Translations under genes and position numbers: made by a program
Shown: one piece after another, positions 51,879 to 59,339 of the stretch
Position numbering within the stretch: the first letter of the stretch is position 1
How the letters are laid out: every line of letters begins with the position of its first letter
The notes under the pieces: model-generated
Told to the model about the DNA's origin: nothing
What the model saw: only the letters and a program-made list of their open reading frames with translations
Database searches by the model: none
Origin: a virus
Virus record (IMG/VR): IMGVR_UViG_3300025809_000991
Location: 62,001 to 126,000 of that record
Direction: 5' to 3' (one strand)
Length of the DNA stretch: 64,000 nt

Positions 51879-52962
51879 TCCATCCAATCCTTTCCCATGG
51901 TACATCTTTGTTTCCAAAGTGTCCGTATGTGCAGTTTTCGCTATAGTTAGTATAGTTGAATAAATCAAATCTGTCAATGATTCCTTTTGGGGTTAAGTCA
52001 ATTTCACGCTCAATAAAGTTAGCAATACTAGCATTGTGTCCATTACTGTCAACATAAATGCTTGTAGGTTCTTTTACACCAATAGCATAAGATAACTGGA
52101 TATTACACCAGTCTGCCATGCTGTCTGCTACTACATTCTTCGCAAGCCATCTGGCCATGTAGGCTGCACTTCTGTCGACTTTTGTTGGGTCTTTGCCACT
52201 AAACGCACCGCCACCATGAGGAGCAAAACCCCCATAAGTATCAACAATAATTTTTCGCCCAGTAACACCAGCATCACCGTCAGGACCGCCAATAACGAAA
52301 TTTCCAGTAGGGTTAAGATGCCATGTAGTTCTTTCATCGACTAAATCTCCTAATTCTTCCATTGCGGCAAGTTTACAAAGGTGTCGAGCCTCTTGTACAT
52401 TGCCTTCTGTGTGCTGAGTACTTATCACGACTTGATCAATGCGTTTGATTACACCGTCACGTCTAGCACCATAGTACTCTACACTTACTTGACTCTTAGC
52501 ATCTGGTCCTAGTATATTACCACGCTTGCTTTTCAAGTTCTTTAAGATCTCGTGACTGTAATGAATAGGTGCTGGCATCATACTGTCTGTATGATTACAA
52601 GCATAGCCAAACATTAGTCCTTGATCTCCTGCTCCAAAGTCGTCTGTGCCTAGAGCAATGTCTCCACTTTGTGCGTGTATCTCATTGTAGATGTTTAAGT
52701 TGTCCCAATGGAACCCGTCTTGTTCGTATCCGATTTCTTTAACTTTGTCACGTATAATCTCTTTTACGTTGTTTACATTAAAGTTCTTTACTTCACCCGC
52801 TACCGTTACATGGTTAGTGGTTACAAGTGTTTCAACAGCAACACGAGTTGTCTCGTCGCCATTAGCTAGTCCAGCATCCACCAGGGCATCAGATATCTGA
52901 TCTGCTACTTTATCTGGATGACCGTCACTTACACTTTCGCTTGTAAAAATATAGTTGTTCAT
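51871..52962 (-). CDS. metK: S-adenosylmethionine synthetase
   Basis: Makes SAM from methionine and ATP. The start TSESVSDGHPDKVADQISDA, the GAGDQGLMFGYA motif and GGGAFSGKDPTKVDRSAAYM are the three diagnostic MetK blocks. The 363 residues are slightly short of bacterial MetK (about 384). Catalytic His (SDGHPDK) and the lysines of the phosphate loop are present, so it should be active. A phage-encoded MetK could raise SAM levels for its methyltransferases and for the fifteen radical-SAM proteins, each of which consumes SAM. It has a candidate internal promoter near its 3' end. Confidence 0.95.
   Translation of the reverse strand: MNNYIFTSESVSDGHPDKVADQISDALVDAGLANGDETTRVAVETLVTTNHVTVAGEVKNFNVNNVKEIIRDKVKEIGYEQDGFHWDNLNIYNEIHAQSGDIALGTDDFGAGDQGLMFGYACNHTDSMMPAPIHYSHEILKNLKSKRGNILGPDAKSQVSVEYYGARRDGVIKRIDQVVISTQHTEGNVQEARHLCKLAAMEELGDLVDERTTWHLNPTGNFVIGGPDGDAGVTGRKIIVDTYGGFAPHGGGAFSGKDPTKVDRSAAYMARWLAKNVVADSMADWCNIQLSYAIGVKEPTSIYVDSNGHNASIANFIEREIDLTPKGIIDRFDLFNYTNYSENCTYGHFGNKDVPWERIGWNA
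51949..51977 (-). promoter_or_regulatory. Sigma-70-like promoter inside metK
   Basis: TTGACA (51977-51972 on the - strand), 17 bases, TATACT (51954-51949), in the last 110 bases of metK and about 70 bases ahead of the start at 51878. A clean match despite coding constraint; the reading frame there encodes IDRFDLFNYT. Confidence 0.55.
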
Positions 52963-52974
52963 TTATTAACCTTT

Positions 52975-54081
52975 TTATTTGGTGAAGACGTATACGCCTT
53001 CCCACTTTTCTCGACCTGCTAGTTTATCATTGCCAACACCAGGCCGTGTGTTAAGCATCATCTTAATTGTTTCTGTATGTTTGAACCCAACCTTCTCTGC
53101 GGTTTGTATCCATCTATCTACAACTTTGAATTCATCTTTTGTAGTTTTGTAATCTGCTATGTTAGTAGCAAAAATACCATCATTATTTAATCCACGGTAT
53201 ATATTTTCCATAGTAGGAACAGTATATCCATCAAACCATTCGTCCAGTGTATTAAATTGTACCATACACTGTGTAGGCTCATCACTGTACTTTTCTAAGT
53301 TAAAGTAAGGAGGACTACTAAATGCTAAGTCTATATCTTCTGGTTGAAAGTCCTGTGATGTTTGGCAATGTATCTCTGCGTTACCGCCAATTATACTGTT
53401 TAAGTAATTTAAATATTGATATGTTTCTGTGTTTGGGTCTGTACCAATATACTTATACCGCATGTTACTGCTAGTAATACCAAGTAAACGTCCGCCATAA
53501 CCACAACTATAGTCGTATACATTACCCCATATAACTGGACACAGACGCTCAACAATACTTTTGGCGTTTTGTGCTTTAAAGTTAGTTACATTTTCTCCAG
53601 TAACTAGCTCTAGACTTCTGCGCATTGCTGTAGGATAACACAACTTGTTGCCTTCTCTAAACTCAAAACAAATACGTATAGCACGTTTTAGTTTAGCATC
53701 ATCAAAAAACCTATCTTTAAGACTGTTACTTCCACGACCCTTGGGCTCTGCTGTTTGCATGTTTGTAAAGATAAAGCGATTGATAGTTTGTCCAGCATTA
53801 TTGCCTAACCCTAATCTATCTCCTTGGACATTGTTGTATGACTTATTACAGAATTCACGTATAGCAGTCTTTAGTCCTGTCTCAGTATAGTATATAATAG
53901 GAACAATACCTCTTGTACGATACAGAGCAAAGACGGCATTTATGGTACCGTCTGGATCACGTTCATAAGTTTCTTTTGTGTGTTTGTCGAATTCAGGATA
54001 CAAGTCTTCGTACCCTGTAAACTCGTCACTAAAGATATACTCAGGTGTTATATTCCAGAATTTATATATCTCGTCGATCAT
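52975..54081 (-). CDS. DNA methyltransferase, SPPY type
   Basis: The catalytic motif SSPPYFNLEKY and the SAM-binding region VYDYSCGYGGRLLG, with IGTDPN after it, are those of amino-methyltransferases acting on adenine N6 or cytosine N4. The N-terminal 170 residues are a separate domain, perhaps for target recognition, with GYEDLYPEFDKHTKE and RGSNSLKDRFFDDAKLKRAI segments. A second such enzyme is at 55252. No restriction endonuclease partner is obvious, so self-modification of phage DNA, or modification of host DNA, is likelier than an R-M system. Confidence 0.82.
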   Translation of the reverse strand: MIDEIYKFWNITPEYIFSDEFTGYEDLYPEFDKHTKETYERDPDGTINAVFALYRTRGIVPIIYYTETGLKTAIREFCNKSYNNVQGDRLGLGNNAGQTINRFIFTNMQTAEPKGRGSNSLKDRFFDDAKLKRAIRICFEFREGNKLCYPTAMRRSLELVTGENVTNFKAQNAKSIVERLCPVIWGNVYDYSCGYGGRLLGITSSNMRYKYIGTDPNTETYQYLNYLNSIIGGNAEIHCQTSQDFQPEDIDLAFSSPPYFNLEKYSDEPTQCMVQFNTLDEWFDGYTVPTMENIYRGLNNDGIFATNIADYKTTKDEFKVVDRWIQTAEKVGFKHTETIKMMLNTRPGVGNDKLAGREKWEGVYVFTK

Positions 54082-54167
54082 TATAGTTCTTTACGTATCT
54101 TCTCATAATTAATTGGTGCTTCCATTGCCCTACGTAACTGTTCGTTTTGTTTAAGTTCCCCAGGCAT
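54081..54167 (-). CDS. 28-residue frame between queE and the DNA methyltransferase
   Basis: Begins at an ATG overlapping the queE stop region and ends with TAA overlapping the methyltransferase ATG (TAATG). The peptide is charged and helical (LKQNEQLRRAMEAP, NYEKIRKEL). The double coupling is suggestive, but the length is short and the Shine-Dalgarno weak. A much longer frame through queE in this phase is a shadow. Confidence 0.35.
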   Translation of the reverse strand: MPGELKQNEQLRRAMEAPINYEKIRKEL

Positions 54168-55050
54168 TTCCGAAGAGTGATATGTGTAGTCTGGGTGTGA
54201 ATCTCCATCCTCTTTCCATACACGCTTCAGCCACGTCTTTAACGTTGAGGGAATATTCTTCACTGCGACCGCCCATTGGCATAAGATATACTGGACATTC
54301 CACCCCGGCACTTCTGTAAGCCTCCACAGCCCTCGTAACTTCGTCAAAGTCGTCAGCAGTAGCCACAACAAACTTAAGATAAAGGTCGCTATCAGTAACA
54401 CACTGGTACTCACTAGCAACATCAGGTTTAATAGCAGTTTCCCAAGGTTCTCCACTGACACTAAGTTTTGGGGAACAACTCCAAGTGACTGTAATTCTGT
54501 CGCTATTGTTGAGATATTCGAATAACTCGTCGTGTAGATGTTGTGTAGTGTTTGTTTCAAATGTAACATTTTTTAAATCTTTCATGCGTGGATGCTCAAA
54601 TAGTTCTACATACAGGCGTTGCCATGCTAACAATGGTTCGCCGCCTGTCATAATCAAATGTACGTCTTGACCATTGTCCATTGTCCATTTGCCTTCGGGT
54701 AATAGACTAAGTAAGTGTTCAACTACTTCATCTACAGTTGCTTGTCGATTAAAGTGTTTAAACTCTGGATAGATACTTGCGTATGTATCGCAACCTGTGT
54801 GGATAATAGGCAGGTCTGTAAACTCTTTAGTTGTTTCATGTACACCTGCGTCAAGTAATCCTTGTACTTCAGCATTATGAATAATGCCTGCTTTTTGTTT
54901 TACATCACGCATTGGCTCGTTCTTTAAGCCAAAGTTCATACAACGAAAGTTACAACCAAAAGTACGCAAGAACACACTAGGTACTCCTACAAACTTACCT
55001 TCGCCTTGTACGCTATAAAACGCTTCACTATATCTAAGTTTCATCTTCAT
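54151..55050 (-). CDS. queE: 7-carboxy-7-deazaguanine synthase (QueE), atypical cluster loop
   Basis: Radical-SAM step of the deazaguanine pathway: 6-carboxytetrahydropterin to CDG. YSVQGEGKFVGVPSVFLRTF-type start and MTGGEPLLAWQ are QueE hallmarks. The cluster cysteines are unusual: C33 and C37 in GCNFRC, but the third expected position is Phe; a CDT motif, which normally ends the cluster loop, occurs only at C87, after an insert of about 49 residues. I infer CX3CX49C as the real cluster site. FolE, QueD and a DpdA-like protein elsewhere in the window complete the context. Confidence 0.88.
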   Translation of the reverse strand: MKMKLRYSEAFYSVQGEGKFVGVPSVFLRTFGCNFRCMNFGLKNEPMRDVKQKAGIIHNAEVQGLLDAGVHETTKEFTDLPIIHTGCDTYASIYPEFKHFNRQATVDEVVEHLLSLLPEGKWTMDNGQDVHLIMTGGEPLLAWQRLYVELFEHPRMKDLKNVTFETNTTQHLHDELFEYLNNSDRITVTWSCSPKLSVSGEPWETAIKPDVASEYQCVTDSDLYLKFVVATADDFDEVTRAVEAYRSAGVECPVYLMPMGGRSEEYSLNVKDVAEACMERGWRFTPRLHISLFGNAWGT

Positions 55051-55264
55051 CCTTCTTTGTTAAACTCCATGCTCCATGGTCAAGTTCTTGCCATACAAGA
55101 GTATCTCCTACATCCCATCCTACTTGATTAAGCGCATCAGGAGGAAATTCTACAAACAGCTCTTTTGTTTCGCCCTGTTCTTGTACAGTAATAACCCAAT
55201 TATTATTATCTATTTTACGATATGGTTCACTATTTGTCAAGTTAATTCCTTTCAACATTTCCAA
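55034..55264 (-). CDS. Small AbrB-like phage protein
   Basis: 76 residues. After a variable start, ELFVEFPPDALNQVGWDVGD, then TLVWQELDHGAWSLTKK match small phage proteins with a P-x-x-L-x-x-x-GW-x-x-GD-x-L-x-W swapped-hairpin (AbrB/SpoVT-like) pattern. Such proteins are thought to bind DNA or regulate neighbours. A promoter-like sequence lies inside its first codons. It overlaps queE by 17 bases and the upstream methyltransferase gene by 13. Confidence 0.62.
   Translation of the reverse strand: MEMLKGINLTNSEPYRKIDNNNWVITVQEQGETKELFVEFPPDALNQVGWDVGDTLVWQELDHGAWSLTKKDEDET
55212..55240 (-). promoter_or_regulatory. Possible sigma-70-like promoter inside a gene start
   Basis: TTGACA (55240-55235 on the - strand), 17 bases, TAAAAT (55217-55212), within the first codons of the AbrB-like gene and about 160 bases before queE. 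It could serve queE and the genes below it. Confidence 0.4.
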
Positions 55265-56175
55265 ATGTATATTTTGTCTTGTTTCTTTTTGCCTGTTTGT
55301 TGGCCTAGTTGTTGCTTTAAGTCTTCTTCATCATCACATACTGGCAGTCCGTTTGCGACAGCATCATCATACATTTTAGGACTAATGTTAAAGCACACAT
55401 GTCCTCCTGCTTGTATATTGTCAACACACTTTTGCCAGATAGGAATGAAGAATCCTTTATAAAATGCTTCGTCACTATCCCATACTTCCATGTGTTCATA
55501 TATTTCTAGATTAACATATGGAGGACTTGTTAACACAAAGTCATACTCTAACTTACTAAAGTCTACATCAAGTGCGCTTTGCCAAATCATTTCTAATTTA
55601 CCAGATTGTTCTTCTTCTATTAGTGGATTATTAAATTCACTATAGCCGCTAAGATACTTCATCATACGATCATATGCTGATTTCATATTAGTATTTGTAT
55701 CAATGCCAGTATAGTTAATGCCTAATGCCCAAGCACCAAGCATACGTCCACCCCAACCTGCTGTAGGATCTAATACACTTTTAACTGAATACTTCTTGTA
55801 TAGATACTTGGCTGTTGTACTTTTAAACATTACAATACTACCAAGATTAATTCTAAAGCACTCAAAAATATTACCTGCGGCAGTACGCCCGCCTCTGTTA
55901 CGCTTACGTGCGCTATCTATAAGTTTTTTCCATGCTGGTTTATCAGCATACAGCTCATGAATAGTTTTGCCTTTTTCACGCTTACAGTTTAGTAAGTTTT
56001 TAAATTGAAAGTGATATAGGAAAGGATTGCCATAAAAGTTATTGCGATTCTCATCAGCATCAAAGTTCTTTAAGTTTTTAAGATCTCGATTTAGATCATC
56101 ATTACTAATCAGTTTGTGATCTTCCACATCTGTTATTGTAACACTGTCTAGATTTTCATTAACTGGTTTAAGCAT
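55252..56175 (-). CDS. DNA methyltransferase, SPPY type
   Basis: LDPTAGWGGRMLGAWALG is motif I with the SAM loop, GIDTNTNM the ribose site, and VLTSPPYVNLEIYEHME the catalytic SPPY with its neighbouring acidic helix. The N-terminal 130 residues include a basic segment (KKLIDSARKRNRGGRT). It is related in layout to the enzyme at 52975, but shorter by 60 residues. An amino-methyltransferase on DNA is expected; target base and sequence unknown. The gene has its own strong promoter. Confidence 0.82.
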   Translation of the reverse strand: MLKPVNENLDSVTITDVEDHKLISNDDLNRDLKNLKNFDADENRNNFYGNPFLYHFQFKNLLNCKREKGKTIHELYADKPAWKKLIDSARKRNRGGRTAAGNIFECFRINLGSIVMFKSTTAKYLYKKYSVKSVLDPTAGWGGRMLGAWALGINYTGIDTNTNMKSAYDRMMKYLSGYSEFNNPLIEEEQSGKLEMIWQSALDVDFSKLEYDFVLTSPPYVNLEIYEHMEVWDSDEAFYKGFFIPIWQKCVDNIQAGGHVCFNISPKMYDDAVANGLPVCDDEEDLKQQLGQQTGKKKQDKIYIWKC

Positions 56176-56203
56176 TGTTGTCCTGTAGTCATTATGACAC
56201 CTT

Positions 56204-56242
56204 GTATAGTAACACTATACTACGATAACTTTTAATTGTCAA
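56204..56242 (-). promoter_or_regulatory. Sigma-70-like promoter with operator-like repeat
   Basis: TTGACA (56242-56237 on the - strand), 17 bases, TATAGT (56219-56214), 38 bases ahead of the methyltransferase ATG. GTATAGT-3-ACTATAC (56204-56220) is a perfect 7-bp inverted repeat that contains the -10 box, so a dimeric repressor or an RNA hairpin at the 5' end is possible. Confidence 0.75.
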
Positions 56243-56249
56243 GATATTT

Positions 56250-57356
56250 TTATACTAGTTTTTGCCAGCCAATAAACTCAGGGTTCCTTAAACTCTGTAT
56301 TCTGACTGTTGGGTTAGTTTCAAACATGCCATTAGCATAACGAATGTATATTATAATTGCGGCATTTTCTATACTACCTGGCATACCAATTTCAGCAAGG
56401 TACTTTTGTGAAGTACCGTCTGGTGCTCCATATTTTAAATTTTTAATGGAAATATCGTCTAAGTCATTAACACTTGGGACAAAGAATAAGCTCTTAGGCG
56501 TAGCATAAAAATACGATTTGTCTTCAAATGCTAGTGTTGTTGTTAATTTAGATCTGTCTTGTAATGAGTTTTCAATAACTTTCTCAAAAGTTTTGGCAAT
56601 ATCTAAGTATAGTGGTTCAGCATACTGTTTCTTAGTGGACCAATTAGCTTGGAACCAATCTCCAAAAACACGTTGCCATTTGGCATTCTTTGATACTGAA
56701 TTTAAAATATCGTTGCGTGATAGTTCTACTTTGTTTTTACCTTCGCAATAAAATTTATCTTGTTGCGATAGATATGTAATAGCGTATTTGTCTGTTATTG
56801 GCGCAATGCGAGTGTCTGGACTTTTCTGTGCAAGATCCATAACATCATTAAAGATTGCTTGCTTCATTTTAATATAATCTTCTTCAGCATGATACGCAAA
56901 TACGTCAATACCGTATTCGCCATCAATGCCTAGTGATTTTGGAGTTAGATTTTTAAGTGTAATACCACCAGCATCTTTAACACTAATACCAGAACATTCA
57001 TGATCAATAAATTCTACATCAGCAACTGGTCCAGCATTAGCACCACCTACCCAACCAAAGCGAGTAGGCATAGTAGACAATTTACTAGCCATATGTGATT
57101 GATACAGTTCACCAATATTTCTCCAAGCAGAAAAAATCTTCTCATTGTAATCTGGTACTAAAAACTTTTGTATTCCAGCAACAACAGCTTCTGGGTTTTC
57201 TAATTTTGATAAGTCAAAACTTCCAGCAACATCATTAGGATCAAATTCTTTTGCTCCAGCAAACGTATGTAGTAAGCCTACTTCACTGTTGTAACGTACT
57301 CCTGAACTATTGCCGCCTTCATTAATGTTATCTGGTTTAAACTGTGTATATCTCAT
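56250..57356 (-). CDS. Hypothetical protein with nuclease-like segment
   Basis: 368 residues. VADVEFIDHECSGISVKDAG followed by ITLKNLTP has the D-x-E and S-x-K spacing seen in PD-(D/E)xK nuclease folds, but this is not conclusive. The start MRYTQFKPDNINEGGNSSG is polar and may be flexible. No signal or membrane part. The gene has no Shine-Dalgarno, and a TATAAATA box ends only 5 bases before its ATG, so the message may be leaderless. Confidence 0.52.
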   Translation of the reverse strand: MRYTQFKPDNINEGGNSSGVRYNSEVGLLHTFAGAKEFDPNDVAGSFDLSKLENPEAVVAGIQKFLVPDYNEKIFSAWRNIGELYQSHMASKLSTMPTRFGWVGGANAGPVADVEFIDHECSGISVKDAGGITLKNLTPKSLGIDGEYGIDVFAYHAEEDYIKMKQAIFNDVMDLAQKSPDTRIAPITDKYAITYLSQQDKFYCEGKNKVELSRNDILNSVSKNAKWQRVFGDWFQANWSTKKQYAEPLYLDIAKTFEKVIENSLQDRSKLTTTLAFEDKSYFYATPKSLFFVPSVNDLDDISIKNLKYGAPDGTSQKYLAEIGMPGSIENAAIIIYIRYANGMFETNPTVRIQSLRNPEFIGWQKLV

Positions 57357-57361
57357 GTTAT

Positions 57362-57369
57362 TATTTATA
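57362..57369 (-). promoter_or_regulatory. TATAAATA box directly before a start codon
   Basis: On the - strand TATAAATA is followed by ATAAC and the ATG at 57356. If it is a late promoter, RNA would begin at or next to the ATG. It may instead be a chance AT-rich spacer. Confidence 0.35.
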
Positions 57370-57375
57370 CGTATA

Positions 57376-58119
57376 CTATTTTGATTCTTCTTTTTCGTCT
57401 AGCTCTTCTTGGTACCATTCCCATGCTTCTTTCCACTCGTCGCTATCTTCAGCCATTGGCTGATCTTCCCAACGTTTGTTGAACCAAGATACACTAGCAT
57501 AGTAACCTTTACCTCGGCTATCGCACCAATCGTATTCTTTCTCAATTTCTGTTTTGTTATACCATAATCGTTCAATCATTTCGCCATGATCTGTTTCCAC
57601 AATACTGACAGTAATCAAGTCTTTATTAAACTCTTCATCATCAGCTAGTTCAAGAGTCCATCCGCCAAAGTCGCCTTTTTCTGAACTATAAAATACTAAT
57701 ACAGGTACACTGTCATCTTCTTCACCATCTGCTGGTTCTTCTTGTGTATAACATTCTCTACCATACAACTGATATGGCTCTATATCGATACGGTCTTCCC
57801 ACTCATAGTTTGGCTCGCCATGTTCTCCAGTAGTACATGGAAATACCATAACTTCTGTTCCATTTGAAGCAGTTTGGTGATGGATATCTTCAATATCATA
57901 CCAACTATTATAGTATTCGCCTTCTGGTAAAATGTCAGGACTATCAGGATCAAATCCTTCTTCTTCTCCAGCATCTTCTCCAGATTCAAGTGCCATAAGA
58001 TGATCAAGTAATTCATCTTGATCACGTTCATGCCAGTAAGTAACAAACTCTGGGGTCACTGTGCCAATGGTCATTTCGCCGCCATAATTGCTACCACGTA
58101 AAAAATATTTCTTAGTCAT
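57376..58119 (-). CDS. Large acidic protein, function unknown
   Basis: 247 residues with very many Asp and Glu (stretches such as ESGEDAGEEEGFDPD, EWEDRIDIEPYQ and the EWYQEELDEKEE tail) and many Trp and Tyr (YDWCDSRGKGYYASVSWF). The pattern looks folded rather than disordered in the second half. Such acidic proteins can mimic DNA, but that is only a thought from charge. It overlaps the gene upstream by 8 bases. Confidence 0.55.
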   Translation of the reverse strand: MTKKYFLRGSNYGGEMTIGTVTPEFVTYWHERDQDELLDHLMALESGEDAGEEEGFDPDSPDILPEGEYYNSWYDIEDIHHQTASNGTEVMVFPCTTGEHGEPNYEWEDRIDIEPYQLYGRECYTQEEPADGEEDDSVPVLVFYSSEKGDFGGWTLELADDEEFNKDLITVSIVETDHGEMIERLWYNKTEIEKEYDWCDSRGKGYYASVSWFNKRWEDQPMAEDSDEWKEAWEWYQEELDEKEESK

Positions 58120-58363
58120 TATTATTCTCCCGATCGTATTTTACATCTTCATATCGCATCATTAGGTTGTTTATACCTATTTGCATAACACTGTATTCAT
58201 TTAGTTCTGATGCAAATGTTTCAATTTCAGAAACTTGATTGTCAGTAAGTTCTTCTAGTTCTTCTACACCATAGTATTCGAAAACATATTCATCTACTGA
58301 TTCAATAATTTCACGTTCAAAGTTATCTTCATACTTGTGTATTTTATTCCATTCAAACGCCAT
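58112..58363 (-). CDS. Small acidic helical protein
   Basis: 83 residues from ATG 58363, which follows the stop of the gene above by one base (TAACATG); a longer frame from 58405 overlaps that gene. The product is helical and acidic (YEDNFEREIIESVDEYVFE, VEELEELTDNQVSEIETFA). No recognised family. Confidence 0.52.
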   Translation of the reverse strand: MAFEWNKIHKYEDNFEREIIESVDEYVFEYYGVEELEELTDNQVSEIETFASELNEYSVMQIGINNLMMRYEDVKYDRENNND

Positions 58364-58364
58364 G

Positions 58365-58547
58365 TTATTTGTCTTTTGCTGGCGGCTTAGCAGCTGGTCT
58401 TCCACGCTTGCCTACTTTAAAAGTATACACTATATCATCTGGATCTGTTCTTGCGTGTGCTGGTAACACAGTTATCTTGTTACCTTTTTTAGCTAAAAAC
58501 TCTTTAACTAATCTTGCGTCTTCTTCTGTTTTTTCTGCTTTACCCAT
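58365..58547 (-). CDS. Small basic protein with AT-hook-like end
   Basis: 60 residues from ATG 58547, overlapping the phosphoribosyltransferase stop as TAATG, with TAGGAG upstream. It begins MGKAEKTEEDARLVKEFLA, has a strand IVYTFKVGKRGRPAAKP and a basic Pro/Ala/Lys tail. The KRGRP core resembles an AT-hook like the one in the 42057 protein, so minor-groove DNA binding is plausible. Confidence 0.58.
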   Translation of the reverse strand: MGKAEKTEEDARLVKEFLAKKGNKITVLPAHARTDPDDIVYTFKVGKRGRPAAKPPAKDK

Positions 58548-59053
58548 TAGTATTCTCCTACATTTTCCCAAGGATAAACTAACCACACATCCTCTTCTGC
58601 TTTATTAATTTCATGACAAGTGTACGCACACTGCCCTTTAAATTCACTTGCTAAGTTGTCTGTTAGTGTAGCAAATCTTACATTTTGACCCCACGCTGAT
58701 TTCCAACCAGCGACATCATTTGGAAAACATCCTGCTTGCCAATCATCTATAATCCAATTAAATGTAGCACCAGTATCGTTAATGTCGTCTACAATAAGAA
58801 TGTTTTTTCCATCGTAAGCATCTTCTGCCATCCAACAGTTACTTTCGCTTTCACTGTCATCATCACGTAAACTTACTTTAAGTGCTTCGCAACGAATGCC
58901 TGTCATGTTACTAATAATAGTAGCAGGTACATTCCCTCCACGAGTAAGTCCTACAATGTAATCAGGACGCCAGTTGTCCTTGTACATTTGATTAACAATA
59001 CTAACACACATGCGTTCAATGTCAGTCCAACTGTAATAATGTTTTTTAATCAT
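58547..59053 (-). CDS. Phosphoribosyltransferase
   Basis: NILIVDDINDTGATFN is the PRPP-binding loop (D-D-I-x-D-T-G-x-T), and YIVGLTRGGNVPA the first loop of type I phosphoribosyltransferases. Length 168 fits a hypoxanthine/xanthine/guanine type enzyme. With FolE, which needs GTP, and other nucleotide genes around it, purine salvage is likely. The base specificity region (WMAEDAYDG and surroundings) does not allow a firm choice. Confidence 0.82.
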   Translation of the reverse strand: MIKKHYYSWTDIERMCVSIVNQMYKDNWRPDYIVGLTRGGNVPATIISNMTGIRCEALKVSLRDDDSESESNCWMAEDAYDGKNILIVDDINDTGATFNWIIDDWQAGCFPNDVAGWKSAWGQNVRFATLTDNLASEFKGQCAYTCHEINKAEEDVWLVYPWENVGEY

Positions 59054-59339
59054 TTATTAATCCTATCTTTGCCGTTAACATAACATCCTTTGAACGGAAT
59101 GTCAACCTAATTGTTTGTCCACCTTGCGAACCATACTGGAAGTCTTCCCAGTAAAAATCTGTTTTATATTTTAGACCATAGTGACCTAATTTGTTACATA
59201 ATTCTGCGAGGGCATCAATTGGTGTATAACCAGCATTTAGCGCACCCCCAGATCCTGATTTGTGATTCTCCCTGTCAGATAAACCACTGACAGGGATACT
59301 CAATTCAGACCCAAAGTTTTTATATTTTGGAGTTTTCAT
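59046..59339 (-). CDS. Hypothetical protein next to folE
   Basis: 97 residues, starting KTPKYKNFGSELSIPVSG, with a glycine/serine turn, a helix (YTPIDALAELCNKLGHYG) and a final strand pair (TIRLTFRSKDVMLTAKIG). Overlaps folE by one base and the phosphoribosyltransferase gene by 8. No recognised family. Confidence 0.5.
   Translation of the reverse strand: MKTPKYKNFGSELSIPVSGLSDRENHKSGSGGALNAGYTPIDALAELCNKLGHYGLKYKTDFYWEDFQYGSQGGQTIRLTFRSKDVMLTAKIGLIND
59077..59105 (-). promoter_or_regulatory. Possible sigma-70-like promoter
   Basis: TTGACA (59105-59100 on the - strand), 17 bases, TATGTT (59082-59077), inside the 3' end of the gene at 59046 and about 24 bases ahead of the phosphoribosyltransferase start. 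The -10 box is weaker than in the other sites. Confidence 0.4.

Noticed and set aside
36485-52962. Reading the right half as bacterial chromosome because of tct, metK, thyA and folA
   Set aside because: These genes are interleaved without breaks with phage-type small proteins, a homing endonuclease, a DpdA-like protein and overlapping starts, and the promoter style is the same throughout.
54168-54569. 162-residue frame across queE
   Set aside because: Its first 130 residues are queE read in another phase, hydrophobic and without family resemblance. Only the last 28 codons were kept as a weak candidate.
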